Shown: positions 1 to 9,523 of the stretch, one piece after another
Layout: the number at the start of each line of letters is the position of its first letter
Position numbering within the stretch: the stretch's first letter is position 1
NCBI RefSeq assembly: GCF_042214795.1
Contig: NZ_CP090177.1
Location: 186,001 to 250,000, forward strand
Reading direction: 5' to 3'
DNA: 64,000 nucleotides
Origin: Arcobacter iocasae
GTDB lineage: Bacteria; Campylobacterota; Campylobacteria; Campylobacterales; Arcobacteraceae
Program-made: the position numbers and the translations under genes
Notes under the pieces: model-generated
Told to the model about the DNA's origin: nothing
What the model saw: only the letters and a program-made list of their open reading frames with translations
Databases searched by the model: none

Positions 1-1481
1 TCCCATCCTTCTTGTAAAGCCCATTGAGAGAATATAAACCTAAGATTACTGTCAAAAGATAACAGTTCCTCTTTTTTGTTTAAGATAAGTTCAATAGCTT
101 CTGCTTCATCACCTTCTTTTTTTGATTTTGCAAAGTATCCACTATGTATTTCATTTAGATTATCTTTTGTTTTTAAAAGATATTTTTTATATTTATCATC
201 TAGATTATCTTTTTTTAAAATTTCATTTAGATTTTTTAAATATAACTTTTCAAATAGTTGTGCTAATTCACCATTTGTACCTTCATCTGTAAGATATTTA
301 TCTACTCTATCTATAAAGAAAAGACAAAGTGATTTTATATCAAGCTTATAAAGTTCTTCTTCTCTTTCAAAATGATTTTTTATAGCTGTATCTACAATGA
401 CCTTTTGCATCTCATCAAGAAGTACGCCATAACTTTCACTAACTCCAAAAGGTAAGGATATACTATTTGTAAATACTATCTCACTTTTTGTAATCTTTTC
501 TACAATATAACTATTTAAATATTCTATATCTACTTTTTCACCAAGGTTTTCACCTTTTTCTAAAACAATTTTTTGATTTTTAGAATTGATGTCTTTGTAT
601 TCAATTGTAGCCTTATAATCTTTTTGACTACTTCCATTTATTTTAGTAAATGCTATGGTATGATTATCAACATTTTCATTTCCAACTGTATCAACTGTAA
701 TAGCTTTAACAAGCCCTCTACTAAATGCATCTACACTATCAAGTGTATAAATAAGATTTTTATACTCATCACCTTTATATGTAGCACCAAATCTTAATGT
801 AAAAAGAGAGTTAAAGTCTTTTAAATATTTTGCAGTTTGTTTACCTTCAAACCTATGTGGTTCATCTATAACTATTACAGGTCTAAGTTGAGCAATAGCT
901 TGCATATAACTTTTTGCACGACCTATTAGGCTTTGTTCTATCTTACTTTTGTTTATATTGTTAGAAGCTTTATTAAATGACTGATATGTTGACACTAATA
1001 CAGATATATTTTGATTACTTGCATTAATATAGTTTAGTACTGTTTTTTCACTATAGTTAAATACTGATATTTGCTTACCATACTCTTTTACAAAAAACTC
1101 TTTTGTTATTTTAATATTTTTAATAGTACCTTGTCTTATAGGGTTAGAAGGTACCAAGATTATGAACTTACTCAGTCCATAATCTCGGTTTAGTCTATAT
1201 ATTGATTCTAAAAAAGTAAACGTCTTACCCGTACCTGTCTCCATCAATGTATCAACTACAAGTTCATCTTTTATAGATATATCTCCTATATCTACTTTGT
1301 TTGATTCTCTAACTTTTGTAATATTACTTACTAAAATATTTTTTGAAGATTCAAGGTCAAAAGATGGGTTACTTTTTCTATTGTTATTTGGAGTAAATGC
1401 TATATTTTTAAAAACATTACTGATACTATTTACTGCGTGTTCTTGATAATCAAGTCTATCAAACTTTATTTTTAAAGCCAT
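1..1481 (-). CDS. res: Type III restriction endonuclease subunit Res (partial, cut by window edge)
   Basis: This is the N-terminal part of the helicase/nuclease subunit of a type III restriction enzyme; the C-terminal nuclease end lies beyond the left edge. Translating the minus strand from the ATG at 1481 gives an open frame to position 1. It holds a Walker A (METGTGKT, about residue 80), a DEPH box (VIDEPHRF) and the late helicase segment FIFSQWALQEGW typical of Res proteins. The start lies 3 nt after the mod stop codon (TAG TCA ATG), and AGAGGATAG upstream gives a Shine-Dalgarno sequence. Res uses ATP to translocate or slide and cuts when two Mod-recognised sites meet head to head. The mod-res order and spacing are standard. 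I saw no frameshift in the visible part. Confidence 0.9.
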   Translation of the reverse strand, partial: MALKIKFDRLDYQEHAVNSISNVFKNIAFTPNNNRKSNPSFDLESSKNILVSNITKVRESNKVDIGDISIKDELVVDTLMETGTGKTFTFLESIYRLNRDYGLSKFIILVPSNPIRQGTIKNIKITKEFFVKEYGKQISVFNYSEKTVLNYINASNQNISVLVSTYQSFNKASNNINKSKIEQSLIGRAKSYMQAIAQLRPVIVIDEPHRFEGKQTAKYLKDFNSLFTLRFGATYKGDEYKNLIYTLDSVDAFSRGLVKAITVDTVGNENVDNHTIAFTKINGSSQKDYKATIEYKDINSKNQKIVLEKGENLGEKVDIEYLNSYIVEKITKSEIVFTNSISLPFGVSESYGVLLDEMQKVIVDTAIKNHFEREEELYKLDIKSLCLFFIDRVDKYLTDEGTNGELAQLFEKLYLKNLNEILKKDNLDDKYKKYLLKTKDNLNEIHSGYFAKSKKEGDEAEAIELILNKKEELLSFDSNLRFIFSQWALQEGW

Positions 1482-1484
1482 TGA

Positions 1485-3392
1485 CTATCCTCTAAATCTT
1501 AATTTATCAGGCTTAATACCAAGCTTTGAAATATTACTCTCAAGTTCTAGTGTAAACTTATCATCACTAATATTTGGAGAATATACAGTTATATACTCAC
1601 ACTCCTTTTTATCTTTAAGTGCATCTACTAAGTCATCAGATGCTATATCACCAAGTATGAATGCTACATTTGAAGCAAGATAAAGCTTATCTTTTATAAG
1701 TTCTTCATGTTTTGCACTAAGAAGTAATGCTTCTGCTACAAATAGATTATAAAGTATCTCTTCATTTGTTTCTATATCAGGCTTTTCCATCATAGCTAAT
1801 AAATCATCTTGACTTACTTCTTCTAATGATTTTTGATAGATTTTTTGTTTTTGATCTTCCACAATTTCAAAAGTTCTAAATCCTATATCACCTTGAGCCA
1901 TTTGATTTCCTGCTCTATCTATTCTTTCTTTAGTGATATCAAAAATTGTATTATATCCCTCTTTTTTAGCAACACTTTTATCAGGTGTTTCTTCTGCCCA
2001 TTGAACTGTAATAAATTTAATACCTTTATTTTCACTAGAATTTAACTCCATTACAGCATGTGCAGTTGTTCCACTTCCTCCAAAAAAGTCTAAAACAATA
2101 CTGTCACTATTAACTCCTATAGTCATTAAATCACTAATTAATTTAACAGGCTTTGGATTATTAAAAGTATTTAATTCCATAACTTCATGATATTCACTTG
2201 TTGCCGTATCCGTTGTATAATCACTATCCAATAAAAAAGATTTCATTTTTACAGATTTCATATCACCATCATTTTCTAAATAAACTTTTTCAAAGATATC
2301 ATATTCATCTCTTCTATCAACTTTTTTAACTTCTAATAAATGTGTCTTCTCTTTAAAAGTTTTTTTACCCCATCTCCATCGACCATCTGAACCATTAGAT
2401 AACTTAGGAGTTATAATCTCTGGATTATCAAACTTATCTTTGTCTAATGTAATTTCGTCAGAATCAATATCATAATAAATTGGATAGTACATATTTGGTC
2501 TATCTTCTCTTTTTGAACCTGAACCTCTTTTTCTTAGTCCTTGCCTTCTATAAAACTTTTTATTAATAGGGTCTACATGCTTATAATCTTTTAATTGTTC
2601 TTCAGTTAAAGGAAGTCCATTTGCATTAAAACAATCAGATTTTTGATAACATAATATATATTCGTGTGCAGTTGCAATATTCTTTTTATCACTTCTACCT
2701 GCAATATTATTTACAGTAGCTAATTCACCTACAAAATTGTTTTCTCCGAAAATTTCATTGCATAAAATTTTTAATTGTGCAATCTCATTATCATCAATAG
2801 AAATACAAATTAAACCATCGTCTTTCAATAGATCAAAAGCTAATAAAAGTCTAGGATACATAAAGCTAAGCCATCCACTGTGTGTTTTAGCTCCTTGTAT
2901 ATTTTCTATATAATCTATGTACTCTTTATCATATCCAAGTTCTTCTAGTGTTTGTTCAGTTGAAGTTGTAAAATCATCATTATAAACAAACCCATCATTT
3001 TTAGTGTTATATGGTGGATCAATATAAATCATTTTAATAGATTCAAAATAGTTTTGTCTTAATATCTTTAATGCATCAAGATTATCACCCTTTATAAGAA
3101 TATTTTCTGTCTTATCCCAATTTCTAGAGTCCTCTTTTAAAGGTTTTAATACTTTATAATTCTTTTCAAATGCTTTATGATAAGCCTCTTTTTTACCAAC
3201 CCAATTAAGCCCATAACCATCTTCTTTTATTTCTGCTTTTGATGGATCTAAACTCATCTGCAATTTTTGTGGGTCAATTATATATTTGCCATCTTCATCT
3301 ATACTCACGGCATGAGGAAATTGTTTTTTCAGCAATTCATAATTAACATCATTTATACTTTGTTCTTCTATCACGTTTTTCTTCTGACTCAT
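1485..3392 (-). CDS. mod: Type III DNA N6-adenine methyltransferase subunit Mod
   Basis: The modification and specificity subunit of the type III system (635 aa, a normal Mod length). The catalytic motif DPPYNT sits at about residue 125 (MIYIDPPYNTKNDGF), and the SAM-binding motif FGGSGTTAHAV near residue 440 follows the target-recognition region. That motif order is the beta class of amino-methyltransferases. The middle third (about residues 230-400) is the probable target recognition domain and cannot be assigned a sequence specificity by eye. It is followed 3 nt later by res. A 55-nt gap separates it from the HNH gene upstream; on the minus strand it holds a TATAAT (3419-3424), so mod-res may have its own promoter. 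No homopolymer or tandem repeat suggesting phase variation was seen in the gene. Confidence 0.93.
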   Translation of the reverse strand: MSQKKNVIEEQSINDVNYELLKKQFPHAVSIDEDGKYIIDPQKLQMSLDPSKAEIKEDGYGLNWVGKKEAYHKAFEKNYKVLKPLKEDSRNWDKTENILIKGDNLDALKILRQNYFESIKMIYIDPPYNTKNDGFVYNDDFTTSTEQTLEELGYDKEYIDYIENIQGAKTHSGWLSFMYPRLLLAFDLLKDDGLICISIDDNEIAQLKILCNEIFGENNFVGELATVNNIAGRSDKKNIATAHEYILCYQKSDCFNANGLPLTEEQLKDYKHVDPINKKFYRRQGLRKRGSGSKREDRPNMYYPIYYDIDSDEITLDKDKFDNPEIITPKLSNGSDGRWRWGKKTFKEKTHLLEVKKVDRRDEYDIFEKVYLENDGDMKSVKMKSFLLDSDYTTDTATSEYHEVMELNTFNNPKPVKLISDLMTIGVNSDSIVLDFFGGSGTTAHAVMELNSSENKGIKFITVQWAEETPDKSVAKKEGYNTIFDITKERIDRAGNQMAQGDIGFRTFEIVEDQKQKIYQKSLEEVSQDDLLAMMEKPDIETNEEILYNLFVAEALLLSAKHEELIKDKLYLASNVAFILGDIASDDLVDALKDKKECEYITVYSPNISDDKFTLELESNISKLGIKPDKLRFRG

Positions 3393-3447
3393 TAACTTAC
3401 ACCTTTTATAAAGAAGATATTATATTTAAATTTTTGTTAGGGAGTGG

Positions 3448-4461
3448 TTAGGAATAATAATGTTCAAGGAACCTTTTATCATTCTCATCTACACCTACAC
3501 TTCTACAATAGTCTCTTGTAATTCTATCTTCTTTAAAAGTCTTAAGATTTTTGTATAAAAACTTTTTAGTTAAATCATCTTTTGTATATTGAACACGGTA
3601 TTGTTTCCAAGACATATCCATAAATGGACCCATTTCAATAATTGACAACCCTTCTTTTAATCTAAATGAACTATCAACATGTTTTCTAACTAATTGACAG
3701 ATATAATTTGTTGCTCTTGTTAATTCAACAACTAAATCTTCTACTAATAAAACATGAAAAGTATATTGTTTTGACAACCTATCGTAAACATCTTGTTCAT
3801 GCCATTTTAATTTATAGAATTTCTCTGTACAATACCACTCATCTGCTTTTTTCATATGCTCTTTAAATAAATTTAAAAAGTCCTGTAAAATTAATCTAAA
3901 ATTTTCAAAAGCATTTTCAAGTTCAGTATATCTATTTGACCAAATTCTTGAAAATAGCCACTCTCTTAGTTCATCAAGTTTATTAAACTTTTCAACCGTA
4001 ATACTTGGATCATCAGCAGACAATAAATAAGAAGTCCAATTTTTCCAATTATCTAAATCAATGCACTTCACCCATTGGTCAATATATGTAGCATATAATT
4101 CATCATCTTTTTGTTTTTCTGTATCAAATGAAAGTTGACTTCTAATCCATACTTCATGATTATGTTTGATTTGATGTAATTTTTCAACTGTATAAGCTTC
4201 AGGGTTATCATCAATAATTTTATGATGATTTCTACACATTAATACTAAATTATTATACTTGTCCAATTTTTCTTTATCAAAATCCTTATCACCTCTAGGA
4301 CCTTTTGGTTTTCTAGCTACAATATGACATTCTTCTCCTATAAGTGAGTCATCATCTGTTTCTGATATATCCATAACAAGTTCTATTCTACAATCAGGCA
4401 TAGCACATCTATTACCAGATCTACCCCATAACATTTTATGTGTTTTTAGTTCTACTCCCAT
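3448..4461 (-). CDS. HNH endonuclease, Septu PtuB-like
   Basis: A 337-aa HNH nuclease. The N-terminal 90 residues carry the whole motif: a CAMPDC zinc knuckle at about residue 18, EECHIVAR (the catalytic His) at about 43-50, and NLVLMCRNHHKIID at about 71-84. The remaining 240 residues are helical with no motif I recognise. The gene starts 10 nt after the ATPase gene, so the two are surely co-expressed. An ABC-type ATPase followed by an HNH protein is the arrangement of Septu (PtuA-PtuB) anti-phage systems, and that is the best guess for its role. PtuB proteins are often shorter, so the long C-terminal region is unusual and could be a regulatory or ATPase-binding domain. Confidence 0.8.
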   Translation of the reverse strand: MGVELKTHKMLWGRSGNRCAMPDCRIELVMDISETDDDSLIGEECHIVARKPKGPRGDKDFDKEKLDKYNNLVLMCRNHHKIIDDNPEAYTVEKLHQIKHNHEVWIRSQLSFDTEKQKDDELYATYIDQWVKCIDLDNWKNWTSYLLSADDPSITVEKFNKLDELREWLFSRIWSNRYTELENAFENFRLILQDFLNLFKEHMKKADEWYCTEKFYKLKWHEQDVYDRLSKQYTFHVLLVEDLVVELTRATNYICQLVRKHVDSSFRLKEGLSIIEMGPFMDMSWKQYRVQYTKDDLTKKFLYKNLKTFKEDRITRDYCRSVGVDENDKRFLEHYYS

Positions 4462-4471
4462 GCAATTACCT

Positions 4472-6727
4472 TTAAATTAAACTTTTAACTTCAGTATATA
4501 AACTTTTCAATTCAACAATATCCATATCTAATAGTGGTTCATACATAAAAGAATTTAGATGAATATTTTCAGGAGTCATAATATTTACACTATCCAATAA
4601 TCTTATTTTGTCTAATTCTGAAGAGAAATCTGTAGAATACCTATTGTAAAGTACTCTAGTTTGAACACCGCTAATATTGTCTAAAAAAGTATTGTCATTA
4701 ATTTTATTAATCATATATTTTTCTGCTTTTAATCTTATTGCAATAGCTAGAATAATTTTATTTTCTAAGTTAATATTATCATTTGAGATATTATTATCTG
4801 CAATATCAATAATTAAGTCATACACCTTATCAATGTCATTTATGCTGTTATTAAAATTATCTTTTCCTATATATTTCCGATAAATACCTTTTAATTTTCC
4901 AAAATCTATATCATAGATTGATTCAATTGTAAAGTCACCATTAACTTCATTATAGTTACTTTGTGATTGTCTTTTACCATCACTTTTATATTGTGTCTCA
5001 TTTTTAATATGTAATAAATGTGTTAAAAGAATATAATCTTTTTTATCATCAATTCCATATTCTATTAAATTTCTCACAAATGGAATTAACGCTATTACAT
5101 GTTTATTAATGTTTAAATTCTTTTTCCAATTAACGAATGGTTGATTTTGATAATATTCTTTCTCTATAATTATTTCATCATTTGATTTGATAGCATGAAA
5201 CTTATTTTCTCTTGTTAAATTTAATCGTCCAGATATTGTCCTATAAAAATCAAAGTTATGTGATAAAATTAACAAATAAAAATTATCTTTTTCTGAAATA
5301 TCTTTTAAATACTCTATGATTGCATATTTATTTCTATAATCAAAAGAGTCTGCAATATCATCAATTATAAATAATGTTTTTTGATTCTCTCTTTTTCGTT
5401 GTTCGATATCAAAGATTATATTCAATAAATATAATGCTCTTCGTTCTCCTTGACTTAACGTATTATGTTGTTCTAACTCATCTCTATTTAACCTAACCCA
5501 ATCATTTTCTATACAATCATCAATATTTTCTTTATCGCAAAAGCTAAACACAACTTTTGGTAAACTTTCTCCTATTATAGAACTTGTTAAGTTTTCAATA
5601 TCCATTTTAAAAGGCAAATCAAATCTTGCATTAAAAATATCAATAGCCTCTTTCCATGGCGTATCATTTATATCTAAGCTTTCAATATTCTCTTTTAATA
5701 ATTGATACTTTTCTTTTAGGCTATTAAAATTCTCTTCATCATTTTTAAAATATGACAGCCAAAGTTTTTTTCTAAGATTTTCAATATTTTCTATTTTTAA
5801 TTCCAATAATATATCAGGATACTTTTCTATAGTATCTTTTAAGACCATGCCTTTTGCATCGCTTAATAACTTTTCTATAGCTTTAAATTCTTCACTACTT
5901 TGTATTGCATCCTCAATTTCTTTTATCTTTCTATTTAATTCTGTTAAACTTGAAAAGTCTTGACCTAATCCTAATGAGATCTTATTTTCTTTTACAAAAA
6001 AATTATTTCCTTTAAGTTTTTTTTGAATTTCTTTTAATTTAGGTAATGTAAACTTTCCTTTTTCAAAAAAATCATACGTACCGTAAATTTCATCACTTTT
6101 TGTAATATACTCATCTATTTTAGTTTGAAATTGTTCAGATTTTATCTTTTTATTTAAAACTGACTCATCAAATATTATAGAATATTGTACATCTGTTAAA
6201 TAGTTATTTTCTTCTGCTAATTCTAAGTCATCAAGGTTTTGTAAAATACTTTTTTCTTCAAAACCAAAATCTTTAATTATTGTTGGTTCTAATTCAAATA
6301 TAGTTTTTCCTAATGAAGTTTTTGAAATTTTCAGTCCTGATTTTTTTTCTAAATTTTTTAAAATATTAGTGCGTAAAATAAGAACCTCTTCAAGTTGTTG
6401 CTTTATTGTGTCATTTACTAGTAATGAAGAAATACTATTAGATTCATAAGCTTGTTCAAAAGAATGAATTACAAATATATCTTCCTTATTTATATCATTG
6501 CCATCAACTTTTATATCTTTACTTACGGGTGTACTATTGAAGATTAAATCTTGAATCTCATCTTGTTTATTATCTTGGAATTTTTTAAACACTTTAGTAA
6601 AAGAAGTTTTCATCAAACCATTTTTTGCATATATTATATTTACATTAAATTCTGGTGTATAGTTAAATGCCTTTTGCAGTTTCTTTATACCATAGCAATT
6701 TTTTAATTTTATATCTAAAATATTCAT
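4472..6727 (-). CDS. ABC/SMC-like ATPase with variant Walker A (Septu PtuA-like)
   Basis: A 751-aa ATPase of the Rad50/RloC/PtuA-like group. The Walker A is at about residues 32-41 and is non-standard: YAKNGLMKTS, where two glycines of the usual GxNGxGKS are Ala and Met. The rest of the ABC machinery is intact: signature LSQGERRAL (about residue 430), Walker B TLFIIDDIADS (Asp-Asp rather than Asp-Glu) and the H-loop LILSHNFDF. The middle section is coiled coil. Its start is 3 nt after the rmuC stop, and the HNH gene follows after 10 nt, so RmuC, ATPase and HNH form one translationally coupled trio. The probable role is a phage sensor and activator of the HNH nuclease. It could instead belong to the AAA_13 group of RloC/PrrC-type anticodon-nuclease ATPases, but I see no anticodon-nuclease domain. 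Confidence 0.75.
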   Translation of the reverse strand: MNILDIKLKNCYGIKKLQKAFNYTPEFNVNIIYAKNGLMKTSFTKVFKKFQDNKQDEIQDLIFNSTPVSKDIKVDGNDINKEDIFVIHSFEQAYESNSISSLLVNDTIKQQLEEVLILRTNILKNLEKKSGLKISKTSLGKTIFELEPTIIKDFGFEEKSILQNLDDLELAEENNYLTDVQYSIIFDESVLNKKIKSEQFQTKIDEYITKSDEIYGTYDFFEKGKFTLPKLKEIQKKLKGNNFFVKENKISLGLGQDFSSLTELNRKIKEIEDAIQSSEEFKAIEKLLSDAKGMVLKDTIEKYPDILLELKIENIENLRKKLWLSYFKNDEENFNSLKEKYQLLKENIESLDINDTPWKEAIDIFNARFDLPFKMDIENLTSSIIGESLPKVVFSFCDKENIDDCIENDWVRLNRDELEQHNTLSQGERRALYLLNIIFDIEQRKRENQKTLFIIDDIADSFDYRNKYAIIEYLKDISEKDNFYLLILSHNFDFYRTISGRLNLTRENKFHAIKSNDEIIIEKEYYQNQPFVNWKKNLNINKHVIALIPFVRNLIEYGIDDKKDYILLTHLLHIKNETQYKSDGKRQSQSNYNEVNGDFTIESIYDIDFGKLKGIYRKYIGKDNFNNSINDIDKVYDLIIDIADNNISNDNINLENKIILAIAIRLKAEKYMINKINDNTFLDNISGVQTRVLYNRYSTDFSSELDKIRLLDSVNIMTPENIHLNSFMYEPLLDMDIVELKSLYTEVKSLI

Positions 6728-6730
6728 TAC

Positions 6731-8590
6731 CTATTCCCCTAAATCTTCACTTTTATTTTCTAAAACATCCATCATAGCAACATCTACTAAAACAGTATCT
6801 AACTCTTTTTTAGGTTTTATATTTGAAACTTTCTTTAACTTGATTACTTGTCCAACTAAATTACCTGGTCCCGTACTAAGCTTCTTAAATGCTTCATCAT
6901 AACTTTTTCTAGCTTTACCAAGTCCTTCATCCACTTTTTTTAAATCGTCTACAAACCCTGTAAATTTCTTATATAATTCTTCTGCTCTTTTGTAAACATC
7001 TGCAATATTTTGTGCTTGTCTTTCATATCTCCAAGTATTCTCAACTGCTCTTAATGCAACTAAAAGTGTTGTAGGACTAACTAATATAATCTTTTGTTTA
7101 AAAGCTTCATCGTATAAATTTACATCATTATCTAGTGCTAAAAGTAAAGCTCCCTCAATTGGTACAAACATAAATATAAAGTCAAGACTATTCACATTTT
7201 GTAAATCTTCATACTTTTTATTTGCTAATCCCTTGATATGATCTTTTACAGATTTAATATGATTTTTAAGATATATTTGCTTAAGAGTATCATCTTCTTC
7301 TGCCATATAATCATTATAAGCTGTAAGTGATGTCTTCGCATCAATAATGATATGTCTATTATCTGGTAAATATACAATTACATCAGGTCTGAAAGGTTTA
7401 TTTTCATCATCTTTTAAACTTACTTCTCTTTTAAACTCATGTCCTTCTCTTAAGCCAGAGCTTTCAAGTACTTTTTCAAGTACCATCTCACCCCATTTAC
7501 CTTGCTTCTTACTATCACTTCTTAATGCATTTGTAAGATTATGAGCTTCTGCACTCATTTTTTGATTTAGTTCTTTTAGTGTTTTTAGTTCTGCAGAAAG
7601 GAGACTTCTATCTTTTGCTTCTTTATCATATACATCTTCAACTTTCTTTTTAAAATCTATAAGCTGTGCTTTCATAGGATTCAGAATCAATCCTAAGTCT
7701 TTTTGGTTTTGTTCACTAAATTTTTTACTATTATCAGTGAAAATTTTAGTTGCAAGATTTTCAAACTCTACTTTTAATTTTTCTTCACTATTTTGTAGAA
7801 GTTTCACTTTATCTTCCATAGCTTTATGTTGTTCTTCTAATTGAGTTTGAAGTTGAGATACTATACCTTTATCTTTATTCACCTGTATTTGTAGCTCTTC
7901 TTTATCATCTGATAAAGTATTGATTGTTTGCTTTAAATCATTGATATAAGACTCTTTATCAGTTAATGTTTTTTTAGTATTTTGCACACTCTCATTTACT
8001 TTTGTTTCTAGTTTAGATATCATTGACTTATAGTTTTTAATTTGCTCATTATAGTCTGAGTTAGTTACTTTTAAAGCTTGAGTTTCATCTTTTAACTCTT
8101 CTATTCTTTTATTTAAAGCTGCAGACTGTTTTGTATTATTTTCTTTTTGTTCTTCAAATGAAGTTTTATATTTTGATAAATCTTCTTTTAACTGTCCTAT
8201 AGTAATAAACTTGTTTTCATTAGATTCTTTTAATTGTATATTTTCATTTTTTAAATCATCAACTCTTTCAGTTTGTGACTTTTCAAATGCATTATATTTA
8301 TTTATCTGCTCATCGAGTAAAGCTTTTGTTTTTGTCAAATCTTCTTTAAATTGATTTGACTCTTGCTTTTTTTCCTCTAGCTGTTTAGAAGATTCATTGT
8401 ATAAATCTTTTATATTATTTGAGTTATCAAGACTCACTGTCAATTCTGAGTTTTTTATCTCTAAATTTTGTTTATCTTTTGATACGTCTTTAATCTCAGT
8501 ATTCTTATCTTTAACTGTTTTATAAAATAAGAATCCTCCTATAACTAATATAGCTGAGAACAATATTACCAGTACTTCAAAATTTTCCAT
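6731..8590 (-). CDS. rmuC: RmuC family DNA recombination protein
   Basis: A 619-aa RmuC-family protein. It has one N-terminal membrane segment (about residues 5-25), then about 300 residues of coiled coil rich in Glu, Lys and Gln, then the conserved RmuC domain (about 330-580). That domain includes the nuclease-like core RPDVIVYLPDNRHIIIDAKTSL and the segment FIFMFVPIEGALLLAL. RmuC limits inversion and rearrangement at short repeats and has a PD-(D/E)XK-like fold; the Asp and the DAK motif are present. RmuC is usually a housekeeping gene, so its place between jetD and a Septu-like ATPase and its 3-nt coupling to that ATPase are notable. A Shine-Dalgarno sequence AGGAGA precedes the ATG, and TATAAT-like sequence in the 48-nt gap after jetD may give it its own promoter. 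Confidence 0.85.
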   Translation of the reverse strand: MENFEVLVILFSAILVIGGFLFYKTVKDKNTEIKDVSKDKQNLEIKNSELTVSLDNSNNIKDLYNESSKQLEEKKQESNQFKEDLTKTKALLDEQINKYNAFEKSQTERVDDLKNENIQLKESNENKFITIGQLKEDLSKYKTSFEEQKENNTKQSAALNKRIEELKDETQALKVTNSDYNEQIKNYKSMISKLETKVNESVQNTKKTLTDKESYINDLKQTINTLSDDKEELQIQVNKDKGIVSQLQTQLEEQHKAMEDKVKLLQNSEEKLKVEFENLATKIFTDNSKKFSEQNQKDLGLILNPMKAQLIDFKKKVEDVYDKEAKDRSLLSAELKTLKELNQKMSAEAHNLTNALRSDSKKQGKWGEMVLEKVLESSGLREGHEFKREVSLKDDENKPFRPDVIVYLPDNRHIIIDAKTSLTAYNDYMAEEDDTLKQIYLKNHIKSVKDHIKGLANKKYEDLQNVNSLDFIFMFVPIEGALLLALDNDVNLYDEAFKQKIILVSPTTLLVALRAVENTWRYERQAQNIADVYKRAEELYKKFTGFVDDLKKVDEGLGKARKSYDEAFKKLSTGPGNLVGQVIKLKKVSNIKPKKELDTVLVDVAMMDVLENKSEDLGE

Positions 8591-8625
8591 TAATATCTCC
8601 TAATTATAAATTATCACATTATATT

Positions 8626-8659
8626 TTAAGTAAGTCACCTAACTAGGTAACTTACTTAA
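8626..8659 (-). terminator. 14-bp hairpin at the jetD stop, before rmuC
   Basis: An inverted repeat with arms TTAAGTAAGTCACC and GGTAACTTACTTAA (one mismatch) and a 6-nt loop spans the jetD stop codon. In the direction of transcription the stem is followed by AAAATATAAT, not a T tract. It is therefore more likely an attenuator, RNA-processing element or protein-binding site than a simple terminator. It separates the Wadjet genes from rmuC. Confidence 0.5.
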
Positions 8660-9523
8660 GTATTCTTGTTCAAGTGTGATTTTTCGATTTTTGATAAACT
8701 CAATAAGTTCCTTTAACTTTTCATCATCTTTTGTGTCAATATTTAAGTATCTAGTTTGACTCGAATAATCTTTTTTATAGTTCTTTTTTTTCATGATTTT
8801 ATAAATATGATTAGGAATCAAAAAAGAATGTGACATGCAGTTCTTAAGCCTTGGAAGTATAGAGTTAAGATAAATATTTATCCCTGCTAAATCAAAATCT
8901 CCAAAATGAATATACTCTCCTTTAAAAGACTCAAGCCATTTATACTGATATGAAGTTTTAAATTCACTAAGAGATAAAAATACATATTGTTTATCTTTAT
9001 TAAAAAGATGTTGATATTTATTTATAAACCAAACAACTTGAGGGTTTTCTACACCTACTAAAACTGTATCATTATCCAATTCTAACTTAGTACTATAATG
9101 AATAAATAAGCCTGTACCTGATATAGGATAAATATATTGTTTTTCTCCATTTAAAGTAACTTCTATCTTCTCAAATATACTAATCATAAGTCCATTAAAA
9201 CTTTTAGATTCTATTCTTTTAGTATCTGAGAATTTTTCAGCGACTTCATCACGACTTTTTGATACTTCACTTTCTTCTGTAAAATAGTCTATATCCTCAA
9301 TACAATTGATGTTATAACCATTTGATTTTATAACTGCAAATAAGGTATTTATATCTCTTAAATATATACATTGTGGCTTTCCATCAATTTCTATTGCATT
9401 ACACTCAACAAGTGAATTTATAAGTTTTTGAGAGGATATCTCTTTTTTTAATATATATTCATCTTTTAAAAGTTTTTTGAGAGCTTCAAAATTTTTTGTA
9501 TTAATATTTATTACCATTACCAT
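8639..9523 (-). CDS. jetD: Wadjet JetD / MksG, TOPRIM nuclease subunit
   Basis: A 294-aa protein at the expected last position of a Wadjet (JetABCD, MksFEBG) operon. The C-terminal half has TOPRIM features: a first acidic residue in VGVENPQVVWFI (about residue 160) and the DxD motif in IHFGDFDLAG (about residue 215). In this family JetD cleaves closed circular DNA that the JetABC SMC motor has extruded, which protects against plasmids. The start ATG overlaps the jetC stop (ATGGTAATGG), so translation is coupled; a second ATG two codons downstream is an equally possible start. The assignment rests on motif plus operon position and is firm. Confidence 0.85.
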   Translation of the reverse strand: MVMVININTKNFEALKKLLKDEYILKKEISSQKLINSLVECNAIEIDGKPQCIYLRDINTLFAVIKSNGYNINCIEDIDYFTEESEVSKSRDEVAEKFSDTKRIESKSFNGLMISIFEKIEVTLNGEKQYIYPISGTGLFIHYSTKLELDNDTVLVGVENPQVVWFINKYQHLFNKDKQYVFLSLSEFKTSYQYKWLESFKGEYIHFGDFDLAGINIYLNSILPRLKNCMSHSFLIPNHIYKIMKKKNYKKDYSSQTRYLNIDTKDDEKLKELIEFIKNRKITLEQEYLSKLPS

